A stretch of DNA of 64,000 nt from Rhodococcus sp. ABRD24 (GCF_004328705.1 NZ_CP035319.1:2356001-2420000); one strand, 5' to 3'; shown: positions 6,677 to 16,252, numbered from the stretch's first letter. The notes: a model not told the origin generated them from the sequence alone. A program made the numbers and translations.

Positions 6677-8404
6677 TCACGCGCGTACCCCAGGCCGATG
6701 GCCAGCAGGGTCGAGTGGCGAACCTACGGGATGTGCCTGCTGCGAGCCGTCCGCGACCCGGTAGCTCGCTGCGTGCCGCGCCGTTCCGTGTCGATCGACA
6801 GGATCGTTGACATAGAACCAATCCATCTGTGCTGCTTGCCTGCTCACCTCGAAGACCCCGTACCCGTGCGAGTCGAGTTCGACGTACCGCACGTGACGGT
6901 TGATGGACTTGAACGCCTCTTCGGCAGCAATGGTCGCGGTGCGCGGTGGAACCTTCAGCATGTCGTCAATGTTCGGCGAAGTCACCGACGGGACCACGAA
7001 CTCGGTGCCCACCGTGCCCGCGCCGGGATAGTTCGCCGCGTCGGCCGGAAGGTCGCACGCCCAGGATGTGTGGATATCGCCGGTGAGAAAGACGGTGTTG
7101 CGGACACCCGCCGCGGTGATCGCATCGAAAAGGCGACGCCGGTCGGCTGTGTACCCGTCCCACTGGTCGGTGTTGAACGGGATGCCGGCGTCGGGCAGGC
7201 CGATCATCTCGGTGATTGCTGCGGTGGTCTGGGTATCGAGCGGCGGAAACACGCACGGCGTGATCATCACCGGGTTTCCGACCAGCTTCCAGCGCGTGGG
7301 GGAGGAGACGATTCCGGCAGTGAGCCAGTCCATCTGAGTCTGCCCTGCGATGGTGCGATCGGGAGCATCGATCTTGCGCCAGCCTGCGCCGGACGGTGCC
7401 TGCTCGTCGCGGTACGTGCGCAGATCGAGCATCGAGATCTCCGCCAATGAGCCGTATCTGAAGCGCCGATACAGTGCCGCGTCAGTTCCGGTTCCGTTGA
7501 CACGAACCGGCATCCACTCGAAGTAAGCACGCGTGGCACTGGCCTTGCGAGTGGCCCAGTCGCCTTGGGTGGCCGGGTCGTGATTCTCGGCGCCGCCGTT
7601 GTAGGAGTTGTCCGCGGACTCGTGGTCGTCCCACGTCGCGATGAACGGAACCTTGGCATGCAACGCCATGAGATCCGGATCGGTCTTGTACTGCGCATGC
7701 CGAATCCGGTAGTCCGCGAGCGAAACGATTTCGTGCGCCGGCTCGTGCAGGCGGATCGGTCCGTTGCGGGCACCGTACTCGCCGCGACCGTACTCGTAGA
7801 TGTAGTCCCCGAGGTGCAGAATTGCGTCGAGGTCGTCGCGCTCGGCGAGGTGCCGGTACGACGCGAAGTAGCCTGCCTCCCAGTTGGAACACGACACCAC
7901 CCCGAAGCGCAGACGGTCGAGGTCGGCATCGATGGCAGGTGCGGTACGAGTCCGTCCGACCGGCGAAATCTGGCCGAGAGCGGTGAAGCGGAAGTAGTAG
8001 GACGTCCCCGGGCGCAGGCCGGTGACGTCGACCTTCACGGTGTGGTCGGCGTCGGGGCCGGTAGTGACGGCACCGCTGCGTACGACCGTTTCGAAGCCCT
8101 CGTCTGTCGCGACCTGCCAGGCGAGCGCCACTGGAGCTCCTACACCCGTACCGGGCTGGGCCGCGGCGGACGGTGTGATGCGGGTCCAGATGATCACCCG
8201 GTCGGGAAGCGGATCACCCGACGCGACGCCGTGGACGAATCCCGGCGTCGCCGTGTCCGCCGACGCCCGCCCCGACGCCCCGGCCACCAGACCGGCGCCG
8301 GCCAGCGCCGCCGACCCTCGGAGCAGTGTGCGTCGGTTCAGTTCCGGACGGAGCCCACCGATCTCGTTCACTGCACCCTTCAGCAACCGATTATCGAACA
8401 CCAC
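6677..8404 (-). CDS. phoD: PhoD-like alkaline phosphatase/phosphodiesterase, Tat-exported
   Basis: This 575-residue protein would be exported folded by the Tat system: NRRTLLRG lies at residues 23-30, before a hydrophobic stretch and an ASA-type cleavage region. The mature part begins PGFVHGVASGDPLPDRVIIW, the PhoD N-terminal Fn3-like domain. Metallophosphatase motifs follow: LHLGDYIYEYG, TWDDHESADNS and LTGDIHTSWACDLP, which supply Asp, Asn and His metal ligands (Fe/Ca in characterised PhoD). It should release phosphate from phosphate esters outside the membrane. The start may be GTG 8404 or a later codon nearer the Tat motif. No PhoB-type box was identified. It stands alone; the fetB-like gene upstream is read in the same direction 58 bp away. 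Confidence 0.9.
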   Translation of the reverse strand: MVFDNRLLKGAVNEIGGLRPELNRRTLLRGSAALAGAGLVAGASGRASADTATPGFVHGVASGDPLPDRVIIWTRITPSAAAQPGTGVGAPVALAWQVATDEGFETVVRSGAVTTGPDADHTVKVDVTGLRPGTSYYFRFTALGQISPVGRTRTAPAIDADLDRLRFGVVSCSNWEAGYFASYRHLAERDDLDAILHLGDYIYEYGRGEYGARNGPIRLHEPAHEIVSLADYRIRHAQYKTDPDLMALHAKVPFIATWDDHESADNSYNGGAENHDPATQGDWATRKASATRAYFEWMPVRVNGTGTDAALYRRFRYGSLAEISMLDLRTYRDEQAPSGAGWRKIDAPDRTIAGQTQMDWLTAGIVSSPTRWKLVGNPVMITPCVFPPLDTQTTAAITEMIGLPDAGIPFNTDQWDGYTADRRRLFDAITAAGVRNTVFLTGDIHTSWACDLPADAANYPGAGTVGTEFVVPSVTSPNIDDMLKVPPRTATIAAEEAFKSINRHVRYVELDSHGYGVFEVSRQAAQMDWFYVNDPVDRHGTARHAASYRVADGSQQAHPVGSPLDPAGHRPGVRA

Positions 8405-8462
8405 GGAATCACAACCGAGTTCGGCCGAATGGTCAACTCAGTTCGGCTGAATCACGAACTGT

Positions 8463-9239
8463 TCACCCAGAGTTCCACTTGGGTCGCAACCGAAAATGTG
8501 GTCGGTGGACCCGCGCTCGGGCGACCAGCTCGATGGTGACCGCGACCGCACATGTCTGAGCGAGGAGCACTCCAACCAGGACCAGGATTTGAACTGCACC
8601 TGCCTGGGCAGCCGACCCAGTCGCAAGCAGCACACCGACGAATGCGCCCGGGAGCGTCACCAGTCCCACGGTGCGGGTCTGGTCGAGCCCCGGAATCAGT
8701 GCATCGGTCGCCGCGGGCCGGACCACCTCCATGCGGGCGTCCCGATCGCTGAGCCCGAGACTGAGTCCGGCTTCAACCTCTCCCCATCGCTGCTCGATAG
8801 CGTCGAGGCCGCGGCGGGCGGCCAGCGACGTCGCGGTCATCGCATTTCCGAGGATGATCCCCCCGATCGGGACCACGGCGACGCCTTCGAGTGGCACCAC
8901 CCCGCTGACCAGCATCAACGGCACAACCGCGCCGATCCCGGTGGCGAGCGACATCGTCAGCCATGCTGCCGACCGGCCGGCGTCCGCGCGCCTAGCGGAG
9001 GTGAAGACTGCGGCCACGAACATCACCGCCAGGACGAGTAGCGACGACCACAAACGGGCCAGCGCCGCCGCGAGGATCAGTGACACCGCAGCAAGTTGGA
9101 GCGCTCCGCGGATCGAAGCGGACGGAACAATACGGGGGCTACCGAGGCCGGTAACCAGGTAGACCGCCGCCGCGGCCGCCGCCATCACCGCGCACAGCAC
9201 GAACAGTGGGAGACCGGGGGTCACCACCGAGGTACCCAC
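8463..9239 (-). CDS. fetB: FetB/UPF0014-family ABC transporter permease
   Basis: A membrane protein of 258 residues with about seven hydrophobic segments. Family signatures are GGIILGNAMTATSLAARRGL, VEAGLSLGLSDRDA, a stretch around PGLDQTRTVGLVTLPGAFVG, and SAAQAGAVQILVLVGVLLAQ. FetB with the ATPase FetA exports iron in enterobacteria; many actinobacterial members are annotated only as UPF0014. No ATPase gene is adjacent, so its partner must be elsewhere or the function differs. The GTG at 9239 is preferred because AGGAGG (minus strand, 9254-9249) lies 9 nt upstream. An in-frame extension to 9350 has no such site. Confidence 0.85.
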   Translation of the reverse strand: MGTSVVTPGLPLFVLCAVMAAAAAAVYLVTGLGSPRIVPSASIRGALQLAAVSLILAAALARLWSSLLVLAVMFVAAVFTSARRADAGRSAAWLTMSLATGIGAVVPLMLVSGVVPLEGVAVVPIGGIILGNAMTATSLAARRGLDAIEQRWGEVEAGLSLGLSDRDARMEVVRPAATDALIPGLDQTRTVGLVTLPGAFVGVLLATGSAAQAGAVQILVLVGVLLAQTCAVAVTIELVARARVHRPHFRLRPKWNSG

Positions 9240-9350
9240 AGCCGCTCGCCTCCTGCCGGGTCCGTCCGATCGGTCGACGGCCGAAGGCTCGATCCATACG
9301 TGCGCGCCGTCCGCCACCAAATTCCACAGCAGCAACGGCCGTAGACGCAA

Positions 9351-9387
9351 CTCGGGCCCGAAGCCTATGAAAGGCTTCGGGCCCGAG
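9351..9387. terminator. Strong hairpin terminator
   Basis: CTCGGGCCCGAAGCCT (9351-9366), a 5-nt loop, and AGGCTTCGGGCCCGAG (9372-9387) form a perfect 16-bp stem. It lies just downstream of the 43-residue peptide gene read on the minus strand, so it should end that transcript before fetB. There is no clear T-run. Confidence 0.8.
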
Positions 9388-9414
9388 GGCGCTTGACTGC
9401 TCGGCGCTTAACCT

Positions 9415-9546
9415 CTAGACAACGAGTGCAGCGAAAGCGCCAAGGGCTGCGATGAGTGCGGCGAACGCGCCCACGGCCTCCGCACCTGCGACGACCTGAT
9501 CGAAGTCCACCGACCCGATAGCAGTACCGATCTCCTGCGAACCCAT
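9415..9546 (-). CDS. 43-residue acidic, hydrophobic peptide (possible small porin-like or membrane-active peptide)
   Basis: A short gene with a good ribosome site (AAGGGG, 7 nt before ATG 9546) and its own strong terminator. The peptide starts MGSQEIGTAIGSVDFDQVVA and ends in an Ala/Phe/Leu/Val-rich stretch (AFAALIAALGAFAALVV). It has four acidic and no basic residues and no cleavable signal. This size, charge and hydrophobicity recall the very short mycolate outer-membrane porins of corynebacteria (PorA/PorH type), but I see no direct homology, so that is only a suggestion. A membrane-active bacteriocin-like peptide is the alternative. A longer in-frame version from 9639 lacks a comparable ribosome site. 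Confidence 0.6.
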   Translation of the reverse strand: MGSQEIGTAIGSVDFDQVVAGAEAVGAFAALIAALGAFAALVV

Positions 9547-9709
9547 GTCATACCCCTTATTGCCAGTGAAGCGGTGCTTCGCCCTATCGCCGTTCTCGGC
9601 GCCACTGCATGTGTAGCGGACGACCGAAACAGATTCCAAGCCGTGAATGCGTTGAATGGCAATCCATTACAAAAATGAAACGCCCAGGTGCCTTAGCGTA
9701 AAAATTGCG

Positions 9710-12199
9710 TCATGTGGCGTTAACACCGAGGGCCCGCACCCGAAGATCTCGGGCCAGGTGGGCGCGCTGTTCCACGATCAGACGGCGCAGAGCACCCGGC
9801 GCCTCCACATTGACGGCGAGCCACGTATCAACCGAATCGAGCGAATCGGCCGCGGGAAACAGCCCCAGGACGATCCGGCGGGCAATTTCGATGCTCCGCT
9901 CGGCCCACACCGACCCGATCGCGGCAAAATAGGCATCGTCGTAGCACTTGATCAGCTCACGGTGCTCACCGGCACGAAAGCCGCCGATCACGGCGTCGAG
10001 GTGGTCGTTCGTCAGAGCCGCGTCCTCGAGCGCCGACGCCCAAGCCTGAGCCTTGACATCGGCCTCCGGCCGGGCGGCCAGCGCGCGCAGGTGGGCGGTT
10101 CGACCCGACGCGGTGCCGTCCCGCTCGAGCTCGGCGTCCAGTTCCGCTGCGGCGGCATGGCCGGTGGCGGCCAGTGCCGTCCAGAGGGACCAGCGCAGAT
10201 CGGGGTCCAGTGCCAGACCGTCCGGCGTCGGCCGCGCACCGTCAAGGATCGCGCGAATCTCGGGCGCCCGGCGGTCGTCGGCTGTGGCCGCCGACGCGAC
10301 TGCGCGGGCCCATGCCAACTGGGAACCGGACCCGGGCTCGGCGGCGTACATCGCGGTCCAGCAGGATTCGAGCCAGTCGCCGCGCCAGCGTTCCTGCGCG
10401 GGGGAAGCCAGGTAGTGGCCAACGGCAAAGGATGCGTTCGCCAGGACCGCGGCGAGCAGTGCCATGTTGGTCTCGGCGGGCGCAAACGCGCAGGCCATCG
10501 TGAGGTACCGTCCCGCGTCGAGTTCGCCGTCGCGGGTGGCGTTCCAGAGCGCCGACCAGATCAGTCCGCGGGCCAGCGGATCGACGACGCGGTCAAGCGA
10601 GCGCTCGATCGTCGCGAGCGAGCCCGCGTCGAGACGCACCTTCGCGTAGGTGAGATCGCCGTCGTTGAGCAGGCGCAGGGGAGCCGGTGACATCGTGACC
10701 GGCGTCCGCTCGGCGACGATGTCCAGCTCCACCCGATCGCGGCAGACGAGGTCGCCTGTGTCGTCGAAATCGTAGAGTCCCAATGCCAGTCGGTGCGGGC
10801 GCGGATCGGTCTGGACGATCTCGGCACCGTCGAGCATCAGCGTGGACACTCCGGACGTCTGCAGCCAGGCGCGGGCCCAGCCGGCGAGGTCGCGCCCCGA
10901 CGCCGCCGAGAGTTCGGTGAGCAGGTCCGAGAGCGTGGTGTTGCCGAATGCGTGTGTCCGGAAATAGCGTCTCGCCCCCTCGAAGAACGCATCGCGCCCG
11001 ACGTAGGCGACCAACTGTTTGAGCACGCTCGCGCCCTTGGCGTAGGTGATGCCGTCGAAGTTGAGCTTGGCTGCCTCCAGATCGACGATATCGGCGACGA
11101 TTGGATGCGTTGTGGGCAGTTGATCCTGCGAATAGGCCCACGCCTTACGACGATTCGCAAAGGCGACCCACGCATCGGTCCATTCGGTTGCCTCGGCGCT
11201 CGCGAGCGCGCCCATGTAGTCGGCGAAGGACTCCTTGAGCCACAGATCATCCCACCACACCATTGTCACGAGATCGCCGAACCACATATGGGCCATCTCA
11301 TGCAGGATCGTGTTGGCCCGGCCCTCGTACTGCGCAGCAGTGGCCGCACCCCGGAACACGTACGCCTCGGTGAAGGTGACGCAACCCGGGTTCTCCATCG
11401 CGCCCAGGTTGTATTCGGGCACGAACACCTGGTCGTACTTGCCCCATGGATACGGGTAGTCGAAGTGCTCGGCGAAGAAGTCGAGCCCCTGCACGGTCAC
11501 CGCGAAGACGGTGTCGGCATCCAGGTGCCCCGCTAGCGAAGCGCGACAGAGCACGCCGAGCGGAACCGTGAGATCACCCCTCCTCCAATTTGATTCGACT
11601 CGATAGTAGGGGCCGGCGACGATCGCGGTGATGTAGGTGGAGATGGGCAGAGTGCGGGAGAACTCGACGACCTGACGGGTGTCGTCGGTGTGACGGAGTT
11701 CGACCGGCCGGTTCGACACCGCCTCCCATTCCCTGGGAGCCGTGACGACAAACGTGAACGGCGCCTTCATGTCCGGTTGCTCGAAGCACGCGAACACGCG
11801 GCGTGCGTCCGCCGGCTCGTACTGGGTATAGAGGTAGGTCTGACCGTCGACCGGGTCGTGGAAGCGGTGCAGACCCTCACCAGAGCGGCTGTACGCTGCG
11901 GTGGCCTCGACGACCACCACATTCGACGCGCCAAGGTTGCGAACCGTAAGGCGGGCGCCGTCGTACTCCACGTCGACAGTCTCGCCATTGACGGTTACCG
12001 ACTCCACCGAGGAACCGATGAAGTCGAGCCACGTCTCGGAGACTGTCGCGTCGAACTCGACGATCGTGGTGGTGACGAAATCCGCCCGGGAGAGGTCGGG
12101 GGCAGCCGACACGTCGAGCTCGACGCGGTAGTCACGGACGGTGACGGCCGCGGATCGCGCGGCGGTCTCGGCACGGGTCAGGTTCGCGGTACTCACCAT
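9710..12199 (-). CDS. pepN: Aminopeptidase N (M1 family)
   Basis: A zinc aminopeptidase of 829 residues, cytosolic, that removes N-terminal residues from peptides. The substrate-anchoring GAMEN is at about 266-270. The zinc site HEMAH is at 300-304 with the third ligand Glu in WLKESFADY 19 residues on. QYEPADARRVFACFEQPDMK is the N-terminal domain signature, and a long ERAP1-like helical C-terminal domain ends with RDLRVRALGVNAT. The ATG at 12199 gives the family N-terminus (STANLTRAETAARS); the open frame continues 26 codons further upstream but without family character. It is monocistronic and divergent from the enoyl-CoA hydratase gene. Confidence 0.95.
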   Translation of the reverse strand: MVSTANLTRAETAARSAAVTVRDYRVELDVSAAPDLSRADFVTTTIVEFDATVSETWLDFIGSSVESVTVNGETVDVEYDGARLTVRNLGASNVVVVEATAAYSRSGEGLHRFHDPVDGQTYLYTQYEPADARRVFACFEQPDMKAPFTFVVTAPREWEAVSNRPVELRHTDDTRQVVEFSRTLPISTYITAIVAGPYYRVESNWRRGDLTVPLGVLCRASLAGHLDADTVFAVTVQGLDFFAEHFDYPYPWGKYDQVFVPEYNLGAMENPGCVTFTEAYVFRGAATAAQYEGRANTILHEMAHMWFGDLVTMVWWDDLWLKESFADYMGALASAEATEWTDAWVAFANRRKAWAYSQDQLPTTHPIVADIVDLEAAKLNFDGITYAKGASVLKQLVAYVGRDAFFEGARRYFRTHAFGNTTLSDLLTELSAASGRDLAGWARAWLQTSGVSTLMLDGAEIVQTDPRPHRLALGLYDFDDTGDLVCRDRVELDIVAERTPVTMSPAPLRLLNDGDLTYAKVRLDAGSLATIERSLDRVVDPLARGLIWSALWNATRDGELDAGRYLTMACAFAPAETNMALLAAVLANASFAVGHYLASPAQERWRGDWLESCWTAMYAAEPGSGSQLAWARAVASAATADDRRAPEIRAILDGARPTPDGLALDPDLRWSLWTALAATGHAAAAELDAELERDGTASGRTAHLRALAARPEADVKAQAWASALEDAALTNDHLDAVIGGFRAGEHRELIKCYDDAYFAAIGSVWAERSIEIARRIVLGLFPAADSLDSVDTWLAVNVEAPGALRRLIVEQRAHLARDLRVRALGVNAT

Positions 12200-12446
12200 C
12201 GGGATCCTGCCAGCCGCGGCACCGCCAGTGCACATCATGGAGGGTGTCCACCTGTTCCACTTCGTGAAGCCTTTCACGAGCGACTGTCAACTGTTGGTTT
12301 CGGTGCAGTGGCGGACCTGGTGTGGGCGGCGGTCTGGGGGATCCTGATGCCGTGCAGCATTCACCGGATCCGGCATTTGCGACCGCGCCCGGCGCCGCGG
12401 TTGCGGGTAGCATCGGGCCACCGCGGCCCCGACGTGACGGAGACAT
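12200..12446. other. Divergent promoter region of pepN and the enoyl-CoA hydratase gene
   Basis: 247 bp between two divergent starts. It must hold both promoters, but I could not assign -10/-35 boxes or an operator with confidence. Confidence 0.4.
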
Positions 12447-12449
12447 GTG

Positions 12450-13229
12450 ATGAACGATGGCGTCAGAATCGAGATCGACCCGAAAACGGGTATCGGCACC
12501 ATCCTCCTGGATCGCCCGGATCAACGGAATCCACTGTCCACCAACATGATGCGCGCGGTGACGACCACTCTTCGGGACATGGCCGATGACGAGAGGGTGC
12601 GGGTCGTCGTACTGCGCGCGTCCGGTCCGGTGTTCTCCGCCGGCCATGACCTCTCCGAGATGATCGACCGCACTATCGAGGACGAGCGCGTGGTCTTCGA
12701 CGTGTGCACCGAGATGATGGATACCGTGCAGGCGATTCCGCAACCGGTGATCGCCGCCGTGCAGGGCCCTGCGATCGCTGCCGGGTGCCAGCTGGCCGCA
12801 TCCTGCGACCTGGTGGTGGCGTCGAAGGCCGCGGTGTTCGGGACACCAGGCGTACGGATCGGGCTGTTCTGCTCCACTCCGATGGTCGCGGTCACCCGCG
12901 CTGTAGGCCGCAAGCGCGCGATGCAGATGCTGCTCACCGGCGAAACGATCGACGCCGACACCGCCGCCGACTGGGGGCTGGTGAACATCGTCGTCGCACC
13001 GGAAGACCTGGAATCCCGGACCCGCGAGCTGGCCGTCAAGATCGCCGCCTCCAGCCCACTGACACTCGCGATCGGCAAGCAGGCGTTCTACCGGCAGATC
13101 GACCTTCCGCAGGACGAGGCGTACAAGCTGATGGCCGAGACCATGGCCGCCAACGCCGTCACCTGCGATGCCCAGGAGGGGATGACCGCCTTCCTCGAGA
13201 AGCGAACGCCCGTGTGGAAGAACGAATGA
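12450..13229 (+). CDS. Enoyl-CoA hydratase/isomerase family protein (ECHDC3-like)
   Basis: A crotonase-fold protein of 259 residues. The first oxyanion-hole loop is seen in FSAGHDLSEM (SAGHDL) and the second in QGPAIAAGCQLAASCDLVVA (GxxxGxGxxL-like). The C-terminal helix region is NAVTCDAQEGMTAFLEKRTP. The AGHDL motif with a following His/Asp pattern, and the EGMTAFLEKR end with PVW, fit the ECHDC3-type subgroup. In many crotonases two Glu residues act in hydration; here the second position lies in TPGVRIGLFCSTPM without a Glu, so simple hydratase activity is uncertain. The ATG at 12450 is preceded by an in-frame GTG at 12447. No partner genes adjoin it. Confidence 0.85.
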   Translation: MNDGVRIEIDPKTGIGTILLDRPDQRNPLSTNMMRAVTTTLRDMADDERVRVVVLRASGPVFSAGHDLSEMIDRTIEDERVVFDVCTEMMDTVQAIPQPVIAAVQGPAIAAGCQLAASCDLVVASKAAVFGTPGVRIGLFCSTPMVAVTRAVGRKRAMQMLLTGETIDADTAADWGLVNIVVAPEDLESRTRELAVKIAASSPLTLAIGKQAFYRQIDLPQDEAYKLMAETMAANAVTCDAQEGMTAFLEKRTPVWKNE

Positions 13230-13371
13230 GATCAGTCCGACCAAGAGGTCCGGTCAAGAGGCGCGGCCACCGCCCAAATCAGACTGCGGATTCCCCACAC
13301 ATGCGCCACACCCAGCGGGATACCGTGCATTACAGACGCGGTCCACCAGCACATGCGCACCGGGAGGTTCC

Positions 13372-14925
13372 ATGAGCCCCGAACGACCCTGCGGTTCTGC
13401 CGTACCCGAGCACGTCGACGTCCTCATTGTCGGTGCCGGGCTGTCGGGCATCGGCGTAGCCAGCAGGCTCCACACGATCCATCCCCGCCGCACCTTCATG
13501 ATCCTCGAGGGTCGCGCCGTCTCCGGCGGCACATGGGACCTCTTCCGCTACCCGGGCATCCGCTCCGACTCCGACGTCCAGACCTTCGGGTACGACTTCA
13601 AGCCCTGGAAGGGCCGCAAGACACTCGCGCCTGCCGCCGACATCCTCGACTACATCCGCGAGACCTCCCGCGAGTTCGACGTGGAACGCCATATCCGCTA
13701 CAACCACAAGGTGATCCGCGCCGAATGGTCGTCGGAGACTGCCCGCTGGACCGTGACCGCTCAGCTCGGCGCCAGCGGCGACACCGCGACATTCACCGCG
13801 AACTGGTTGTTCTGTGCCAGCGGTTACTACAACTACGACAAGGGCTACACCCCGACGTTTCCCGGCGCCGAACGGTTCACCGGCCGGATCGTGCATCCGC
13901 AGGCCTGGCCGGAAGACCTCGACTACGCCGGAAAGCGCGTGGTGGTGATCGGCTCCGGCGCCACTGCCGTAACGCTCATCCCGGCGATGGCCGACACCGT
14001 CGGACACGTGACGATGCTGCAGCGTTCACCGTCCTACGTCATCCCGCTGCCGGCAGAGGACGTGCTTTCCGACGTGTTCCGCCGGGTGCTGGGGGAGCAG
14101 CGGGGCTACCGGCTCACCCGCAAGAAGAACATCGCGCAGAACGTCTGGATCTACAAGCTCTCCCGCCGCTTCCCCAAGCAGGTACGGGCCCTCATCCGCC
14201 GGCTCAACACCCGGCTGCTGCCGGCCGGGTTCGATGTCGACACCCACTTCAACCCCCGGTACGACCCGTGGGATCAGCGCCTGTGTGTCGTCCCCGACGG
14301 CGACCTGTTCAAGGCCATCTCGAAGGGTGAGGCGTCGGTGGTCACCGACACCATCGAAACGTTCGATGAGAAGGGCATAGTGCTCAGTTCCGGAAGACAC
14401 CTCGACGCGGACATCATCATCACCGCAACCGGACTGGATCTCCTCGCCCTCGGCGGCATCGACCTTCGCATGGACGGTGAACACATCGACATCACCGGTC
14501 GGCTCGCGTTCAAGGGCACCATGCTCTCCGACGTCCCCAACTTCTCGTTCGCCGTCGGTTATACCAACGCACCCTGGACCCTGAAGGTCGACCTGGTCGC
14601 CGACTACCTCTGTCGGCTGTTCGACGAGATGGACCGGCGCGGCGCACGCGTCGCGGTCGCCGAGAACAACGAGCCAGCCATGGAGACCCGTCCGCTGCTC
14701 GACTTCGCCGCCGGCTACATCCAGCGGTCGCTGGACCTGTGGCCGCAGGCTGGAACCAGGGACCCGTGGAACCTGCCGATGGACTATTACAAGGACGTGG
14801 TCGTGCTCCGGGACACCCCCGTCGATGACGGCACCCTCACGTTCAGCCATGCAGAACCGGCGCGTACGCCCACCGAATCCGGCGGCGATTCAGCAACCAC
14901 GCCGACAAATCCAAAGGCCGGGTAA
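13372..14925 (+). CDS. FAD-dependent monooxygenase, EthA/Baeyer-Villiger type
   Basis: 517 residues. The FAD-binding Rossmann motif is VLIVGAGLSGIGVASRL. The EthA hallmark ILEGRAVSGGTWDLFRYPGI is followed by RSDSDVQTFGYDFKPW. The Baeyer-Villiger signature FTGRIVHPQAWPEDLDY comes next, then an NADPH-binding motif VVVIGSGATAVTLIPAM. Such enzymes insert oxygen next to a carbonyl using NADPH and O2; EthA also activates thioamide drugs. GGAGG lies just before ATG 13372. No EthR-type regulator is next to it, and the substrate cannot be read from sequence. Confidence 0.92.
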   Translation: MSPERPCGSAVPEHVDVLIVGAGLSGIGVASRLHTIHPRRTFMILEGRAVSGGTWDLFRYPGIRSDSDVQTFGYDFKPWKGRKTLAPAADILDYIRETSREFDVERHIRYNHKVIRAEWSSETARWTVTAQLGASGDTATFTANWLFCASGYYNYDKGYTPTFPGAERFTGRIVHPQAWPEDLDYAGKRVVVIGSGATAVTLIPAMADTVGHVTMLQRSPSYVIPLPAEDVLSDVFRRVLGEQRGYRLTRKKNIAQNVWIYKLSRRFPKQVRALIRRLNTRLLPAGFDVDTHFNPRYDPWDQRLCVVPDGDLFKAISKGEASVVTDTIETFDEKGIVLSSGRHLDADIIITATGLDLLALGGIDLRMDGEHIDITGRLAFKGTMLSDVPNFSFAVGYTNAPWTLKVDLVADYLCRLFDEMDRRGARVAVAENNEPAMETRPLLDFAAGYIQRSLDLWPQAGTRDPWNLPMDYYKDVVVLRDTPVDDGTLTFSHAEPARTPTESGGDSATTPTNPKAG

Positions 14926-15026
14926 CGTTCCGCCCACAAAGGATGATTCTCATCCGAGAGGATTCATCAGACGCGGGGGCAGTCGGTAGAGGCGCTGCCG
15001 CGCGCCGGGAGCTCGAGGGGGACACC

Positions 15027-15506
15027 ATGAGGAGACTTGGCCGAGGCCGTATCGCGGTCGTACTAGCCGCGCTGGCCGCTACCACTGCACTCGGCACCTC
15101 ACCGGCGCAGGCCGCCCCGGTACCGGTGCAGGGTTTCGATACGTGGGCACTGTCGGAGGATGTCGCCAAGTGTGGAATCGTCCGGATCCCGATGAGGGTG
15201 GGCCTGAGCAGTGGATGGCCCGGCGCCGAGGCATACATCCTGCTCTCGCCGGAGTTCTACGGCCCCGACCTGACGCATCGCCTGACCAACTGTCTTATTC
15301 CGGTGACGGTCCACTGGGAAAACCTCGACACCGGAGTGGTGGGCAGCCGCACCGTCTACCCGATGGACAGCCGGCACCCCCGCAACTACCAGACCTCCGG
15401 GAACGCCGCCTATGTCGGATCAGGCCTTGGCCGCGTGCGGTTCTGGCTGACCACCGACACCCCGCACGTATCGGCACCGCCGATCGAAGCCGTCATCTCA
15501 CTCTGA
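15027..15506 (+). CDS. Secreted protein of unknown function
   Basis: Starts MRRLGRGRIAVVLAALAATT, a typical signal peptide ending in PAQAAP with cleavage near residue 29. The mature part is about 130 residues with two Cys (AKCGIVRIP and RLTNCLIPV), which probably form one disulfide, and a beta-rich composition (VTVHWENLDTGVVGSRTVYP). GGAGCTCGAGGGGGAC before ATG 15027 offers a ribosome site; an upstream in-frame ATG at 14943 would spoil the signal peptide. I do not recognise a family beyond small exported actinobacterial proteins. It lies 7 bp before the SanA/YdcF-like gene, so the two may be co-transcribed. Confidence 0.75.
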   Translation: MRRLGRGRIAVVLAALAATTALGTSPAQAAPVPVQGFDTWALSEDVAKCGIVRIPMRVGLSSGWPGAEAYILLSPEFYGPDLTHRLTNCLIPVTVHWENLDTGVVGSRTVYPMDSRHPRNYQTSGNAAYVGSGLGRVRFWLTTDTPHVSAPPIEAVISL

Positions 15507-15513
15507 CGCCGGC

Positions 15514-16227
15514 ATGGATGCTGCATCGAAAGACACTGCACCGCAATCAGAGAAGGAACCAGCGAGCAGAACGCGGCAGATCACCCTGCGCGTGATCCGG
15601 TGGTCTACTGCCCTCGTCGCGCTGGCTGGCGCCATCGTGCTCGTCTCCGCCAGCTGGGTCTCGATCGCCGCAGCCGGGCATCTCTACGACGCCGACGACG
15701 CACCGGAAGCCCCGGTCGTGATCGTGCTCGGCTCACAGGTTCGGGACGGAAAGCCGATGAAGTTCCTGGCCGGACGCCTCGACGCTGCCGTGCAACTGGT
15801 ACAGGACGGCAAGGTCCGGGCCGTGCTGGTATCCGGCGATGCGAACGGCCGTTCCGGCAACGAGATTCAGGCGATGACCGAGTACCTCGTGGCGGCGGGA
15901 GTCGATCCGGACCGCATCGTGGGCGACGAATACGGCCTCGACACCTACGACACGTGCGCGCGGGCGGTGCAGACGTACGGGGTGACGAAGGCTCTGATCG
16001 TCAGCCAGGGCCTGCACGTGTCCCGCGCGGTGGCGCTGTGCCGCGATGCGGGTATCGACGTCGACGGCGTAGAAGGCGCATGCGAGTGCAACCGGTTGGC
16101 AGTGGTACGCAACTACGCTCGCGAATGGCTGGCCAGACCGAAGGCCGTCCTCGATCTGCTGTCCGGACGCGATCCGGCAGTGGTCTCGCCGCCGGACGGA
16201 TCACTCGCCACGGTGTCCGCGGGCTGA
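15514..16227 (+). CDS. SanA/YdcF (DUF218) family membrane-anchored protein
   Basis: 237 residues with one N-terminal membrane segment (ALVALAGAIVLVSASWVSIA, about residues 33-52) and a DUF218 domain facing outside. Signatures are VVIVLGSQVRDGKPMKFLAG, VRAVLVSGDANG, DTYDTCARAV and ALIVSQGLHVSRAVALCRDA. SanA affects envelope barrier function and vancomycin tolerance in enterobacteria; the biochemical reaction of the family is not established. The C-terminal ECNRLAVVRNYAREWLARPK is usual for SanA. It follows the secreted-protein gene by 7 bp. Confidence 0.88.
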   Translation: MDAASKDTAPQSEKEPASRTRQITLRVIRWSTALVALAGAIVLVSASWVSIAAAGHLYDADDAPEAPVVIVLGSQVRDGKPMKFLAGRLDAAVQLVQDGKVRAVLVSGDANGRSGNEIQAMTEYLVAAGVDPDRIVGDEYGLDTYDTCARAVQTYGVTKALIVSQGLHVSRAVALCRDAGIDVDGVEGACECNRLAVVRNYAREWLARPKAVLDLLSGRDPAVVSPPDGSLATVSAG

Positions 16228-16252
16228 TGGACGGATCTCGGTGAAACCGCGC

